Origin: Agrobacterium pusense
GTDB lineage: Bacteria > Pseudomonadota > Alphaproteobacteria > Rhizobiales > Rhizobiaceae
Length of the DNA: 64,000 bases
Reading direction: 5' to 3'
Assembly (NCBI RefSeq): GCF_900102105.1
Contig: NZ_FNBB01000012.1
Span: 1-64,000, forward strand
In this document: positions 46,032 to 54,748 of the stretch, one piece after another
Position numbering within the stretch: the first letter of the stretch is position 1
Layout: every line of letters begins with the position of its first letter
The notes under the pieces: model-generated
What the model saw: the letters and a program-made list of their open reading frames with translations, nothing else
Told to the model about the DNA's origin: nothing
The model's database searches: none
Program-made: the position numbers and the translations under genes

Positions 46032-46724
46032 ATGCGCGATCTGAGTGAATTCAAGGGATGTCCGGCGCCGCAGCCGGTGGTGCTGAAGGGCCGTTATGTA
46101 ACGGCGGAACCGTTCGATCGCGACAAACATCTGGAAAAACTCTGGGCTGCGCTTGGCGGCGAGGGCACCAATGCGCTGCTCAGATATTTCCCGCAAAGCG
46201 CCTTTCCCGATGCGGATGCCTTTGGCGACTGGCTTGTTGGCGCTGGCGAAAAGCTTAACTGGGTGACGCTGGTCTTCGTCGAAAACACAACGGGCGAAAT
46301 CGTCGGCATGGCGAGTTACATGCGGCCCGATCCCGCCAATGGCGTGGTAGAAGTCGGCTCCGTCGCCCATGGGGCGAAAATGAAACGTTCCCCGCTTGCC
46401 ACCGAGGCGCATTACCTTATGGCGAAGCATGTGTTCGAGGATCTGGGGTATCGCCGTTACGAGTGGAAATGCCACAACGAAAATGAGCCCTCCAAGACGA
46501 CGGCGAAGCGTTATGGCTTCACCTTCGAAGGCGTCTTCCGCCAGCATATGATCTCGAAGGGGCAAAATCGCGATACGGCGTGGTTTTCCATGATCGACGG
46601 CGAATGGCCACTGATCGGCAGGGCCTTCGAGGCCTGGCTTTCACCGGACAATTTTACAGCTGACGGCACGCAGAAGCGCAAGCTTGAGGATATTCGCGCG
46701 GAGCTTGCCCATGCCAACGCCTGA
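46032..46724 (+). CDS. GNAT-family N-acetyltransferase (RimJ/RimL type)
   Basis: A 230-residue acetyltransferase of the RimJ/RimL-like GNAT branch. The acetyl-CoA region follows GEIVGMASYMRPDPANGVVE (about residues 92-111), and the conserved R/Q-x-x-G-x-A segment is replaced by MKRSPLATEAHYLM; the C-terminal NEPSKTTAKRYGFTFEGVFR (about 155-174) is typical. These enzymes acetylate protein N-termini or small amines. I place the start at ATG 46032. It overlaps the start of the next small gene by 14 bp. Confidence 0.85.
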   Translation: MRDLSEFKGCPAPQPVVLKGRYVTAEPFDRDKHLEKLWAALGGEGTNALLRYFPQSAFPDADAFGDWLVGAGEKLNWVTLVFVENTTGEIVGMASYMRPDPANGVVEVGSVAHGAKMKRSPLATEAHYLMAKHVFEDLGYRRYEWKCHNENEPSKTTAKRYGFTFEGVFRQHMISKGQNRDTAWFSMIDGEWPLIGRAFEAWLSPDNFTADGTQKRKLEDIRAELAHANA

Positions 46725-46959
46725 AAAGCCAAAGTCCGAGACGCCAACCGCCAGGAAGGATTGGTCGCCTGCCATTGCCGCGGTGCTCATCATCCTCGGC
46801 TTCGGGCTGATATTCTTCATCATGCCTAAAATCATGTTGTGGCTTGGCGATTATTCGCCCTGGCTGGCGGCCGCCTTCGGCACGGTGGCGGTGCTCTGTT
46901 TTTTCCTGCTGTTCTGGCTGCGGGCGCGTTACCAGCGACGCCATAACGATCAGAACTGA
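46711..46959 (+). CDS. Small two-helix membrane protein of unknown function
   Basis: An 82-residue protein with two membrane helices (AIAAVLIILGFGLIFFIMP and LAAAFGTVAVLCFFLLFWL) and a basic C-terminus (RARYQRRHNDQN). It starts inside the final codons of the GNAT gene, so it is translationally coupled to it, and overlaps the convergent NicO gene by 10 bp at the 3' end. No family recognised. Confidence 0.7.
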   Translation: MPTPEKPKSETPTARKDWSPAIAAVLIILGFGLIFFIMPKIMLWLGDYSPWLAAAFGTVAVLCFFLLFWLRARYQRRHNDQN

Positions 46960-47999
46960 AGCGACGCCCCGAGCAGCATCAGGCCCATCAGCAAGACGAA
47001 GAGCGCACCGGCGATTTCGATCGCGTGGCTGATACCGGCCGCCCTGCGGCTGCCGGGGCCGGCGAAACGCACGGCCAGACCCTTGGCGGAGACCGCCATG
47101 ATGGCGAGGACCGAGACCGTGATGGCGGTGCCGAGCGACATGGCAAGGACGGAGAGCACACCGCCAAGATAAAGCCCGTTCAAAAGCGCGAAGCTCATGA
47201 CGATGATAGCCCCCGAGCAAGGCCTGAGCCCTACAGCGATGATGGCTGACCATGCCTCGTGAAGACTGAAGTTCTTTGCCCTCAGCAGCATCGGATCGGG
47301 CGCATGGGATTTGCCGCAGGCGGTGCAGAGGTCGCCCGAGCCGTCATGGGCGTGATCGGCAAAAACCGGTTTGCCCTGAAACCGCAGCCCCGTGCCCATG
47401 CCGGTGGTTCTTGCTGCCGGTGCCTCACCCGCCACAGCGAAAACGGTGGCCGGCTCGCGCCGGATTCGCAGCGACCAGAGTTTTCGCACCAGGAGCCATG
47501 CGCCGAACAGGGCAACCATGGCGAAACTGGCGATTTCCATCGCCTGTGTCGCTTTCGTCATGGTGATTGAGGTGCCGCGCAGCACCAGCCAGGCCGCGCC
47601 GACAAGGCCGATCGCGACAGCGCCCTGAATGAGCGCCGAGACGAAGGAGATGACGATGCCACGTCTCAGCTGCGTTTCATTGGCGATCATGTAGGAGGAG
47701 ATGACCGCCTTACCGTGGCCGGGACCGGCCGCATGGAACACGCCATAAGCAAAGGAGAGGCCGATCAGCGAACCGAGCGCCCAGCTGTCCTCGCGCATCG
47801 CCTTCAGCGCGCCGGTCAGCGCCCGGTAGAACATCTGCTGGTGCACGTTGATCCACTGCATCAACGGGGCAAAAGGCCCGCCGACGGAAAAGGACGGTTC
47901 GGCCGAGCCTATGCCGAGCGGCGATTGCGCATGGGCCGCGCCGGCCACGGCAATGAAGCCGATGACGACGGCAAGCAGGCCGACCCGGCGGCTCAGCAT
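46950..47999 (-). CDS. NicO/RcnA-type nickel/cobalt transporter
   Basis: A 349-residue inner-membrane protein of the NicO superfamily with about six to eight helices. The helix near residue 90 carries HAAGPGHGKAVISSYMIA, with the conserved histidines, and GLRPCSGAIIVMSFAL comes near residue 256. A short His/Asp loop (HAHDGSGDLCTACGKSHA, about 212-230) may bind metal. The first residues form a signal-like helix. It overlaps the DUF1007 gene stop by 7 bp; NicO and DUF1007 are a recurring pair in proteobacteria. Whether it imports or exports Ni2+/Co2+ cannot be decided here. Confidence 0.87.
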   Translation of the reverse strand: MLSRRVGLLAVVIGFIAVAGAAHAQSPLGIGSAEPSFSVGGPFAPLMQWINVHQQMFYRALTGALKAMREDSWALGSLIGLSFAYGVFHAAGPGHGKAVISSYMIANETQLRRGIVISFVSALIQGAVAIGLVGAAWLVLRGTSITMTKATQAMEIASFAMVALFGAWLLVRKLWSLRIRREPATVFAVAGEAPAARTTGMGTGLRFQGKPVFADHAHDGSGDLCTACGKSHAPDPMLLRAKNFSLHEAWSAIIAVGLRPCSGAIIVMSFALLNGLYLGGVLSVLAMSLGTAITVSVLAIMAVSAKGLAVRFAGPGSRRAAGISHAIEIAGALFVLLMGLMLLGASLQF

Positions 48000-48634
48000 G
48001 TGACCTCCAGCCGCGTGGCAAAGAGCTTGGTCATGTCTGTACCGGTGGGATCGTTGAAAAAGGCATCGGTGAGCGTATTCTGGTTCTGGGAGATCACCTC
48101 GTCCGGATCAGGGCGCACCACATGCTGCTTGCAGGCCTTCAAATCCTTGCCCTCGGTGGCGATATCGCCGTCCTTGGCGAAATCGATCGCCGTATACATC
48201 GTCGGATCCCACGCGCCAAAGCTGAGCCTGCCCTTCACCGCCAGAGGTTTGAGCGGTTTCACGGAAAAGAACATCAGAATCTGCTGGTCCTTGTAATCCA
48301 CATGAATGGCGTCGGGTTTACCGAACTCCACCGGTTTCCCGTCAGCGGTGATGAAGGTGTAGTAGGAATATTCGGCCAGCGATTCCAGCACGGTATTGCC
48401 GATTTCGGCCAGCTCGTCCTTGTCGAGTTTCAGATCGCTGTTCTTGTCGTAATCCATCACAACGCTTGCTGAGAACATCTCGTCGAAACGCCAGATGTTG
48501 CGCACTTCCTGGATGGTCCGGTTCGGTCCCTCGACGATTTCCATCCGGGCTTCGGCAAAGATATGCGGATGGGAGGAGGCGGCGACGGGGATGCAGGCGA
48601 GGCCGGCCGCGAGAAGCAAAAATCGTCTGTACAT
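47993..48634 (-). CDS. DUF1007 family periplasmic protein
   Basis: A 213-residue secreted protein of the DUF1007 family. The signal peptide is residues 1-20 (YRRFLLLAAGLACIPVAAS), and the mature N-terminus HPHIFAEARMEI provides an ATCUN-like histidine pair that could hold Ni2+ or Cu2+. The rest is beta-rich. DUF1007 proteins are fused or linked to NicO transporters and are thought to bind the metal. The start is the ATG at 48634, which gives the signal peptide; a longer reading to 48811 is not supported. It precedes NicO in the same operon. Confidence 0.87.
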   Translation of the reverse strand: MYRRFLLLAAGLACIPVAASSHPHIFAEARMEIVEGPNRTIQEVRNIWRFDEMFSASVVMDYDKNSDLKLDKDELAEIGNTVLESLAEYSYYTFITADGKPVEFGKPDAIHVDYKDQQILMFFSVKPLKPLAVKGRLSFGAWDPTMYTAIDFAKDGDIATEGKDLKACKQHVVRPDPDEVISQNQNTLTDAFFNDPTGTDMTKLFATRLEVTC

Positions 48635-48740
48635 TATCCGGTCTGTCCTGCCGTCGAATCTGGAAGGTCTGACTCTAGCAGAAATTGGGACCGAATTTCG
48701 ACCCGATGCGTCCGAACCTTCGCGAAGGTTGAGACGGAGT

Positions 48741-49925
48741 TCAGAAGGTGCCGCTGAAACGCGAGGTGACGCTCGAGCCATCATAGGCAAGGTCGGTATC
48801 GCGCTCGTCATGCAGCAGGCGGTTGAACTCCACCTCCAGCTTGCTGTTCTTGCCGGTATCGAAAGAGAGGGTGGCGACCAGCCGGCGCTCGCTGGTATCG
48901 TAATTGTAATAGATCCAGTCCTTGTGGACCTGCTGCAGCGCGAGGTCCAGGCCGACCTTCTCGGCCAGCCTGCTTTTCACGACGAACTGCCAGCGACGTT
49001 GAAATTCGGCGATCGGGTCGTCGGGATCGAACAGGGCGTAATCCTGCGAGAAGCCCACGCCGAAGGCGATGCGGTCCGTGGCCTTCAACTCGGCTTCCGC
49101 CCGGAGATAAGGCCGGGTGCGCTTCACCTTGTCGCTGATCTCGTCTCCGGAAATGGAGGTCAGCCCAGCTTCGGCAAGCACTGCGAGACGGTTCGAGAAC
49201 CTGTAGCCGTAAGCAAGCGAGCCGCGCAGCGTTTGGGCCGGAAACCGCTCATATTTTTCCTGCTGCCCTTCCGGAACGAGAATGCGGTCATAGGCGATCG
49301 TGATGCCAGCCTCACCGCCGGCGAGTGGCCGTTCATGTTCCGCCTTCAGCGACAGGAGCGCCTCATTGGCCTCCAGACGCGTGGGGATGAAATAGGCCGG
49401 GCGGAAACGCGCCTCGCCTTTCATCAGGCTGGCAAGGCTGGCCGTCAGCTTGTTCTTGCCGCCAAGGGCGACGATGCCAAGCTGGGAGGAGGCTTCAAGC
49501 TTGTGATCCAGCTGCCTGTATCCGATATTTTCTTCCGGCAGGTGCAGGAAAATATCGCCGGCATCGCTGCGGGTGCCGCGCAACTCAAGAGCCCATTCCA
49601 GCTTTTCGGAAAAGCGTCTGGTCAAACCCAGCGACGCGATGGTGTTATGCTCATTGGCAAAACGGTAACGGGGAAGGCGAACCTCTTCCTGCTCAAGCGA
49701 GTAACGCAGTTCCGCTCCTTCAAGCGTGATCTTGCCCGTGAGCCCGAAGCCGGCGCGCAACGAAATGGCGCTCAAGCGATTGGTGTCGGCGAAATAATTG
49801 CTGTCATAGGAGATGCCGGATTTGTAGGTGATGGTGTGCTCATCGGCCTTTTCTCCCGCCCACCCGCGGCAGGCGCAGGCAAGCCCGAGAACAAGCGCGA
49901 TATATCCCCCCAGCCGCATTTGCAT
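48741..49925 (-). CDS. Outer-membrane beta-barrel protein (BBP2-like)
   Basis: A 394-residue protein with a signal peptide (about residues 1-23, ending GWAG-E) and a chain of amphipathic strands ending in phenylalanine, as expected for an outer-membrane barrel (final residues SSVTSRFSGTF). The YDSNYFADTNRLS opening resembles the BBP2-type barrels often tied to exopolysaccharide export or found alone. It lies 106 bp upstream of DUF1007 on the same strand, so it may be co-transcribed with the metal-transport pair. The barrel's own cargo is unknown. Confidence 0.75.
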   Translation of the reverse strand: MQMRLGGYIALVLGLACACRGWAGEKADEHTITYKSGISYDSNYFADTNRLSAISLRAGFGLTGKITLEGAELRYSLEQEEVRLPRYRFANEHNTIASLGLTRRFSEKLEWALELRGTRSDAGDIFLHLPEENIGYRQLDHKLEASSQLGIVALGGKNKLTASLASLMKGEARFRPAYFIPTRLEANEALLSLKAEHERPLAGGEAGITIAYDRILVPEGQQEKYERFPAQTLRGSLAYGYRFSNRLAVLAEAGLTSISGDEISDKVKRTRPYLRAEAELKATDRIAFGVGFSQDYALFDPDDPIAEFQRRWQFVVKSRLAEKVGLDLALQQVHKDWIYYNYDTSERRLVATLSFDTGKNSKLEVEFNRLLHDERDTDLAYDGSSVTSRFSGTF

Positions 49926-50152
49926 CTCCGGTCGCTAATTAAGCAATATCTTATATTTGGATGGTTAATAAAGTTTCCTGCCCGGTTTTACTGTCTCCGC
50001 CAAAGGTGCCTGCCGATACTGTCAGGAAAAGGAGCGAAAGGGCGGAGGCGAGATATGTAGTATTTGATTAAAATCGCCAGTATTAGTGTTAATCGTTTAT
50101 TGTAATATTAGCCTTTGCTTGAATTAGAATCCTCTAAATATACAGTTCAGTT

Positions 50153-50166
50153 ACGCCAGATGGCGT
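50153..50166. promoter_or_regulatory. Inverted repeat upstream of the Asn/Gly-repeat secreted protein
   Basis: ACGCCA-GA-TGGCGT, 24 bp upstream of the ATG at 50191. A possible operator, or a small hairpin in the 5' untranslated region; the 265-bp gap around it is AT-rich. Confidence 0.35.
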
Positions 50167-50190
50167 GATCAAACAAAAGAGGAGAGAGAA

Positions 50191-50478
50191 ATGATTGCAA
50201 AGTTCGCTTGTGTAGCCGCTATTCTTACTGTCGCTTCCGTTGGTCAGGCCAATGCGGGCGGTCTTCTGGGTGGCATCCTGTCCGGCAACAGCAACAAGGG
50301 CGGCGCCCTTGTCGTGGTTTCGCCGAGCATCGATCTCGGTGTCAGTGGCATCCTGTCCAATAACGGGATTTTGAATGGCAACAAGACCGGCATCCTGAAC
50401 GGCGTGCTGAATGGCAACAAGACGTCCGTCGATGTCATCGACAACAAGAATGACGGCGGCAAGAAGCGCCGGCACTAA
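50191..50478 (+). CDS. Small secreted Asn/Gly-rich repeat protein
   Basis: A 95-residue protein not assigned to a named family. Residues 1-22 form a signal peptide ending in ANA-G. The mature chain is built on short Gly-Ile/Val-Leu-Asn-Gly/Asn units (GILSGN, GILSNNG, GILNGNKT, GILNGVLNGNKT), then an acidic/basic end (VIDNKNDGGKKRRH). AGGAG precedes the ATG at 50191. The repeat could form a beta-stacked fibre or a surface-associated peptide; the basic tail could anchor it to lipopolysaccharide. These are ideas, not demonstrated functions. Confidence 0.65.
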   Translation: MIAKFACVAAILTVASVGQANAGGLLGGILSGNSNKGGALVVVSPSIDLGVSGILSNNGILNGNKTGILNGVLNGNKTSVDVIDNKNDGGKKRRH

Positions 50479-50490
50479 GGAATGAAGAGA

Positions 50491-50522
50491 GGGATGGCGA
50501 AACCATTGTCTTTCGCCATCCC
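50491..50522 (+). other. 12-bp stem-loop after the secreted repeat protein
   Basis: GGGATGGCGAAA and TTTCGCCATCCC form a perfect 12-bp stem with an 8-base loop, 12 bp past the stop. No T-run follows; it may stabilise the transcript or open a small RNA that ends at the terminator at 50667. Confidence 0.6.
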
Positions 50523-51017
50523 GCTCTGACGGGACAGCTCGAAGATCATCAGGGATTTTCGACGCAGACGATGCGCGAAGCGCATAAGCCGGCGATGCAC
50601 CTCGAGTTGCGTGTGTTTGACGCATGGCATTTCCGGCAAGAACAAACGGCGCATCGCATGACTGAAAGGGGGCCCTCGGGCTCCCTTTTTTTGTCTAGGT
50701 TGCTGGCGGGAACAACGTGCACAAAAAAACGTAATGTCCACTACCTGTGATGGTTTTTCAGTGTGGCCAGAGCCGTGTTGACCGGGTGCGAACATTCGAT
50801 GAATAACCGCGCGACCTCTAATTTATGTTTAGTAAATATTGCGAATATTAATAGGAATACGTCTCATCGCAGCATATTTATCAAGGTCATTTACGCGATT
50901 TTAACCACGATGTTCTTCAATCTGGGGGTGCGCTAAGCCCGTCAAGATGCTGCGCTTCTGGTCGCGAAATACTCGCAGCCCGCAGGTGACGGGATGTTAT
51001 TTTCAAGGAGCTATCGC
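50523..51017. other. Gap of 495 bp between the secreted repeat protein and the Omp25-type gene
   Basis: No open frame is supported. It contains the terminator at 50667-50692 and an AT-rich promoter-like stretch at about 50818-50930 (TTTATGTTTAGTAAATATTG) that probably drives the Omp25-type gene. A small RNA between about 50523 and 50692 is possible. Confidence 0.5.
50667..50692 (+). terminator. Rho-independent terminator in the gap after the secreted repeat protein
   Basis: GGGGGCC and GGCTCCC pair over CTCG, followed by seven Ts. It stands 189 bp after the small secreted protein gene and may end either that transcript or a small RNA. Confidence 0.82.
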
Positions 51018-51665
51018 ATGTTGAAACAATCTCTTCTCGCGCTCGGCCTGCTCGGCGGTCTCGCCACTGCTGCTGCTGCTGCCGACGCGGTCAGCGACAT
51101 TCCGTCCGCGCCTGTCGTCAACGACGTTGCGCCCGCCTTTTCCTGGGATGGCGTTTATCTCGGCGCGTCTGCGGGTTACGGCTGGAACCGGGTCAAGTCG
51201 ACGACTTTCGGTGTCACCACGAAGCATGAATTTGACGGCGGCCGTTTTTCCGGTTTTGCAGGCTATAATGCCGAGGTTGCTCCCTCTGTCATTCTCGGCG
51301 TCGAGGGTGATCTTGGTTACGCCTGGGGCGACAAGACCATCGTCACCAGCGAAGTTTCGGCAGGCCTGAACGGCTCTGCGCGCCTGCGCGCCGGTTATGC
51401 GATCGACCGCGCACTGATCTATACCGCCGCCGGTTATACCGCGACGGACAGCAAGGTTAAGGCACCCTTTGGTGAGGACAGCAAGGTATTGCACGGCTGG
51501 ACGGTTGGTGCAGGCGTAGACTACGCGTTCACCAACAACCTGTTTGGACGTGTCGAATATCGTTACAACGACTTCGGCAAGGAAACCTACCATACCGGCC
51601 CTATCACTTCGACCGGTGATGTCAGCGAACACGTCGTCAAGGTTGGCCTTGGTGTGAAGTTCTGA
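51018..51665 (+). CDS. Omp25/Omp31-type outer-membrane protein
   Basis: A 215-residue outer-membrane protein of the Omp25/Omp31 family found in Rhizobiales. The signal peptide is residues 1-22 (ending AAA-A), followed by WDGVYLGASAGYGWNRV (about residues 43-59), the classic first strand, and alternating barrel strands ending KVGLGVKF with a terminal phenylalanine. AAGGAG lies before the ATG at 51018. These abundant envelope proteins aid outer-membrane stability. It is monocistronic. Confidence 0.92.
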   Translation: MLKQSLLALGLLGGLATAAAAADAVSDIPSAPVVNDVAPAFSWDGVYLGASAGYGWNRVKSTTFGVTTKHEFDGGRFSGFAGYNAEVAPSVILGVEGDLGYAWGDKTIVTSEVSAGLNGSARLRAGYAIDRALIYTAAGYTATDSKVKAPFGEDSKVLHGWTVGAGVDYAFTNNLFGRVEYRYNDFGKETYHTGPITSTGDVSEHVVKVGLGVKF

Positions 51666-51871
51666 CCTATATTTCGTTTTCGACAGGGGGCGCCGCACCG
51701 TCGCGACGCCCCACTTATCTCATGCGGCGGTCCTGAGGTTGTTCCGGCGAACCTTGAAGGTATTGCGCCGAAAACGAAAACGCACATTGCCTTTGGCTCA
51801 GGCTTGAACAGCGGAGCGTTTTGATGTGATGGTGGGTGCCACCCCCGCTTGCCAGCCTTCAGACGATTCCC

Positions 51872-53053
51872 ATGCAACAAAAAAGCACTTTGCCGGGCGC
51901 TTTTGATCGCCAGGCCTATATGATCGCGTTGCTGGTCTTCATTGCCGGCAGCACCAATGCCGCCGTTGTGCCATTTATCGGCTTCTACATCATTCAGGTG
52001 CTTGGTCATCCGCCGGCCACCGTCGGATTTTACAGTGTGACGGCGGCGCTGGCTTCGATTGTCGCAAGCCGTGTTTATGGTGAGCGCGTTGATGCCGGGA
52101 TGCGGGTGAGGCCGCTTTTGTTGCTTTCGGTGTGCGGCGCTCTTGTCGCGGCCGCGGCGGCAAGCTTTGGGCATATGGCGCTGCTGGTGGCCGTAACGGC
52201 GACCGGCATGGGGCTTTCCAACGCCGCAAGCACGCTCATTTTCAGTTACGGCCGGTATCATGGCCGGGTGAAGGGGCTGGACACGGCCGCCTATAATGCC
52301 TTCCTGCGGACGATGGTGTCGCTGGCATGGATGCTGGTCCCCGCCGCCGCCTATCTGATCTTCGACCTTGCGGGTGCGAAGGCGGTATTCGTGAATGCCA
52401 TGCTGATGGCCGTCATCTGGGGCGGTCTTGCGCTCGTCGTCGTGCCGTTGAACCAGACAAGCCCCATGGAACGGCGCCCGCAGGGCGAGGGCGACACACG
52501 GCGCAATATGCCGCTGCTTCTCGCCGCCGCGGCCAGTTTCTGCATGTCTTTCGCCCATGCGCTCTGCGCTTCGGCATTGCCGGTGTTTCTGGTGCGTGAA
52601 GTGGGGTTGCCGGACTATGCGCCGGGCCTGTCGCTCAGCGTCAAATGCGCCATGGAAGTTCTGCTTATTCTTCTTGCGCCGCGCATCATGCGCCGGATCA
52701 GCGCACGGCTGCTGCTGAGCGGCGCGGCGATAACGGCGATAATCGCCTTCAACATCATCGCTTCGGTCACGACCCTGCCCGCAATGCTGGTGGGGGCTGC
52801 GATGGAGGGTGCCTATTACGGCCTTTTCGCCGGCACCTGTCTGACCTTCGTGCAGGGCTTTGCCCGTGGACGCACGGCGCGGGCGACGGCGCTCTATATG
52901 AATTCGATTTTTCTCGCTGCGCTGTTTGCGGTGCCGCTAATGGGGTTCGTATCGCAATATGCCAGCTTTGGGGCCTCGATCCGGCTCGCCTCGGTCGGTG
53001 CGGGCGCGGCTTTGCTGCTCTTGTTCCTCACGCGGCGGCAGGTGGGAGAGTAG
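51872..53053 (+). CDS. MFS sugar-efflux-type transporter (SetA-like)
   Basis: A 393-residue 12-helix major facilitator. The first helix is YMIALLVFIAGSTNAAVVPF, the cytoplasmic loop motif YGERVDAGMRVRP lies after helix 2, and helix 10-11 has MEGAYYGLFAGTCLTFV. The overall length and loop pattern resemble SetA-type sugar efflux pumps. The ATG at 51872 is preferred over a longer reading. No neighbours suggest the substrate. Confidence 0.75.
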   Translation: MQQKSTLPGAFDRQAYMIALLVFIAGSTNAAVVPFIGFYIIQVLGHPPATVGFYSVTAALASIVASRVYGERVDAGMRVRPLLLLSVCGALVAAAAASFGHMALLVAVTATGMGLSNAASTLIFSYGRYHGRVKGLDTAAYNAFLRTMVSLAWMLVPAAAYLIFDLAGAKAVFVNAMLMAVIWGGLALVVVPLNQTSPMERRPQGEGDTRRNMPLLLAAAASFCMSFAHALCASALPVFLVREVGLPDYAPGLSLSVKCAMEVLLILLAPRIMRRISARLLLSGAAITAIIAFNIIASVTTLPAMLVGAAMEGAYYGLFAGTCLTFVQGFARGRTARATALYMNSIFLAALFAVPLMGFVSQYASFGASIRLASVGAGAALLLLFLTRRQVGE

Positions 53054-53110
53054 GGTATTGCCGGGGGCAGCAATCCTGCACAAAGGCTTGGCGGCGACAT
53101 TGCGGACGAC

Positions 53111-53226
53111 CCTCGTTCCTGTGCCTGTCACAGGATTCCGGTCGACGCGCGTCTGCGCGACGGGAGGCTCTTTTCAGCCCAGGGACTTGGGCTGGCTGGA
53201 TACCTGTGACAAGCACAGGAATAAGG
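53111..53226 (+). repeat. Modular palindromic repeat (family 1), copy G with CCTGTG/CACAGG ends
   Basis: The interior (GACGCGCGTC hairpin, CAGCCCAGG/CTTGGGCTG hairpin) matches family 1, but the ends are CCTGTGCCTGTCACAGG and CCTGTGACAAGCACAGG, not the CCGGC arms. A modular variant of the same element. Confidence 0.82.
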
Positions 53227-53275
53227 CAGCGAGATTGGCCGTGGGATAAGCGGCCGCCTAGCGGGCGGCCAGCCC

Positions 53276-54268
53276 TCAAGCCGAAATGTCGATAATCCCG
53301 CAATCACCCGCTTCTGAAGCGAAGGCGAGCAGCTTGCCGGTGGCGCTCCAGTCCATGGATGTGATCGCACCCTTGCCGGGACGACGCAGCAGGGCTTCCT
53401 TGCCGTCCGCGAGGCGCACGCCAAGGATCATGCCGTCGATGAACCCGATGGCGAGCACATCTTCCACGGGGTGGAAGGCGACATTGGTGACCATGATGTT
53501 GGCGCGGGTGCCGAGTTCCTCCGGGGCCTTGCCCATCGGACCATCCTTGCCGGAGAAGGGCCAGACGATGGCGGCCGGTGCGCCCGATGAGGCGAGCCAT
53601 TTGCCCTTTGCCGACCAGGAAACGGATTTGACCTTGGCGGGATAACCCGTCATGCGCATATGGCGGGCCTCCATGCCGCCCTTGGTGGCTTCCATCTTCC
53701 AGCCGTGCAGAGCATTTTCCTGCATGGTGGTGACGAGGAACTTGCCGTCGGGCGAGAAGGTGACGCCGGTATGCGCGCCCTTCCATTCGAGATCCACCGG
53801 GTCGCCTGCTGTGGCGACCCAATGCAATGTCACGCCGTTATACCGGGCAACAGCAATGCGCAGGCCCTTGGGCGCAAACGCGATCGCCTCCACCGTGCGC
53901 TCTTCCTTGAATTCCTTGACCGTACCGTCCGGCAGCCGCACGAAGCTGGATTTGCCGACACCATAAGCAACCGCCTTCTGTGGCCCGCCGGCAACGACGC
54001 CCACCCATTTGCGCGGCACGTTGGCAATTTCGCTGAGGCTGCCATCATGGCCGATGCGCAGCACACGCCCGTCTTCGCCGCCGGAAAGCAGCGTGGCGCT
54101 GTAGGGGTCGCGAATGCAGGTCAAGAGCCCGTCATGCGCCTCAGTCACCTTCTCGCCGCCATCGAGCCGGTGAATGGTGCCGGCGGCGGTGGCAAACAGG
54201 GGAATGTCGCCGAGAAAATGGGTCGAGACCACGTGGCCTTCGATATCAAGCGGGGCAACAGTCGGCAT
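53276..54268 (-). CDS. WD40-repeat beta-propeller protein
   Basis: A 330-residue cytosolic WD40 propeller with about seven repeats; visible blades include DGLLTCIRDPYSATLLSGGE, EAIAFAPKGLRIAVARYNG and VKSVSWSAKGKWLASSG. No signal peptide. It lies downstream of the COG0523 GTPase on the same strand, 480 bp apart with repeats between. In alphaproteobacteria such WD40 genes often neighbour COG0523 GTPases. The start is the ATG at 54268. Confidence 0.8.
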   Translation of the reverse strand: MPTVAPLDIEGHVVSTHFLGDIPLFATAAGTIHRLDGGEKVTEAHDGLLTCIRDPYSATLLSGGEDGRVLRIGHDGSLSEIANVPRKWVGVVAGGPQKAVAYGVGKSSFVRLPDGTVKEFKEERTVEAIAFAPKGLRIAVARYNGVTLHWVATAGDPVDLEWKGAHTGVTFSPDGKFLVTTMQENALHGWKMEATKGGMEARHMRMTGYPAKVKSVSWSAKGKWLASSGAPAAIVWPFSGKDGPMGKAPEELGTRANIMVTNVAFHPVEDVLAIGFIDGMILGVRLADGKEALLRRPGKGAITSMDWSATGKLLAFASEAGDCGIIDISA

Positions 54269-54330
54269 GGGGTATTGGTCTTTCGTATCTGTGTCTGATT
54301 GGCGGGGCGTCATTCCCGCCGGCTGGCATG

Positions 54331-54377
54331 GTTCTAGAGCATTTCCGGCAAAAGCGGAACCGCTTTTACGTTCGGAC
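54331..54377. repeat. RIME-like intergenic mosaic element fragment
   Basis: AGAGCATTTCCGGCAAAAGC with a following AACCGCTTTT arm, resembling the ends of mosaic elements known from rhizobial genomes. The GCTTTT/AAAAGC arms pair. Only this partial copy is visible here. Confidence 0.5.
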
Positions 54378-54470
54378 GATTCGCGAAATCAAGGAGATAG
54401 AATTCTTTGCGGTAGAGGAATCATCCCTGCACAGCGGTTGAAAATCATTGATGTTCTGCGCTCCGGGCTC

Positions 54471-54626
54471 ACCCCCCTCTGTCCTGCCGGACATCTCCCC
54501 CTCAAGGGGGGAGATCGTTCCGTGGCGAGGTTTCGCACCTCTCGACGGTCGAGAATGAAGTGAGAAAAGTGCGTCTTGCCGGTCTCCCCCCTTGAGGGGG
54601 AGATGTCCGGCAGGACAGAGGGGGGT
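54471..54626. repeat. GC-rich palindromic repeat (family 2), 156-bp copy
   Basis: ACCCCCCTCTGTCCTGCCGG to CAGAGGGGGGT with CTCCCCC/GGGGGAG internal hairpins, in the gap between the WD40 and COG0523 genes. Confidence 0.9.
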
Positions 54627-54748
54627 GAGCCGAGAGCACCGGAGCGTCAATGATTTCAACTGCCGTGTACGGTGTCGAAGAACGCGCGTCGGCGGATGAC
54701 GAACGTAGCCGTACCCCGGCTCAGGACCGGGGTAGCGGAAGGATAAGA

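Larger units (their letters stand above)
54269..54748. other. 480-bp repeat-filled gap between the WD40 and COG0523 genes
   Basis: No gene is supported. It holds a mosaic-element-like block at about 54331-54415 (starting AGAGCATTTCCGGCAAAAGC, a motif typical of rhizobial intergenic elements), then a 156-bp family 2 repeat (54471-54626), then a CCCCGG/CCGGGG hairpin at about 54713-54737. Confidence 0.7.
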
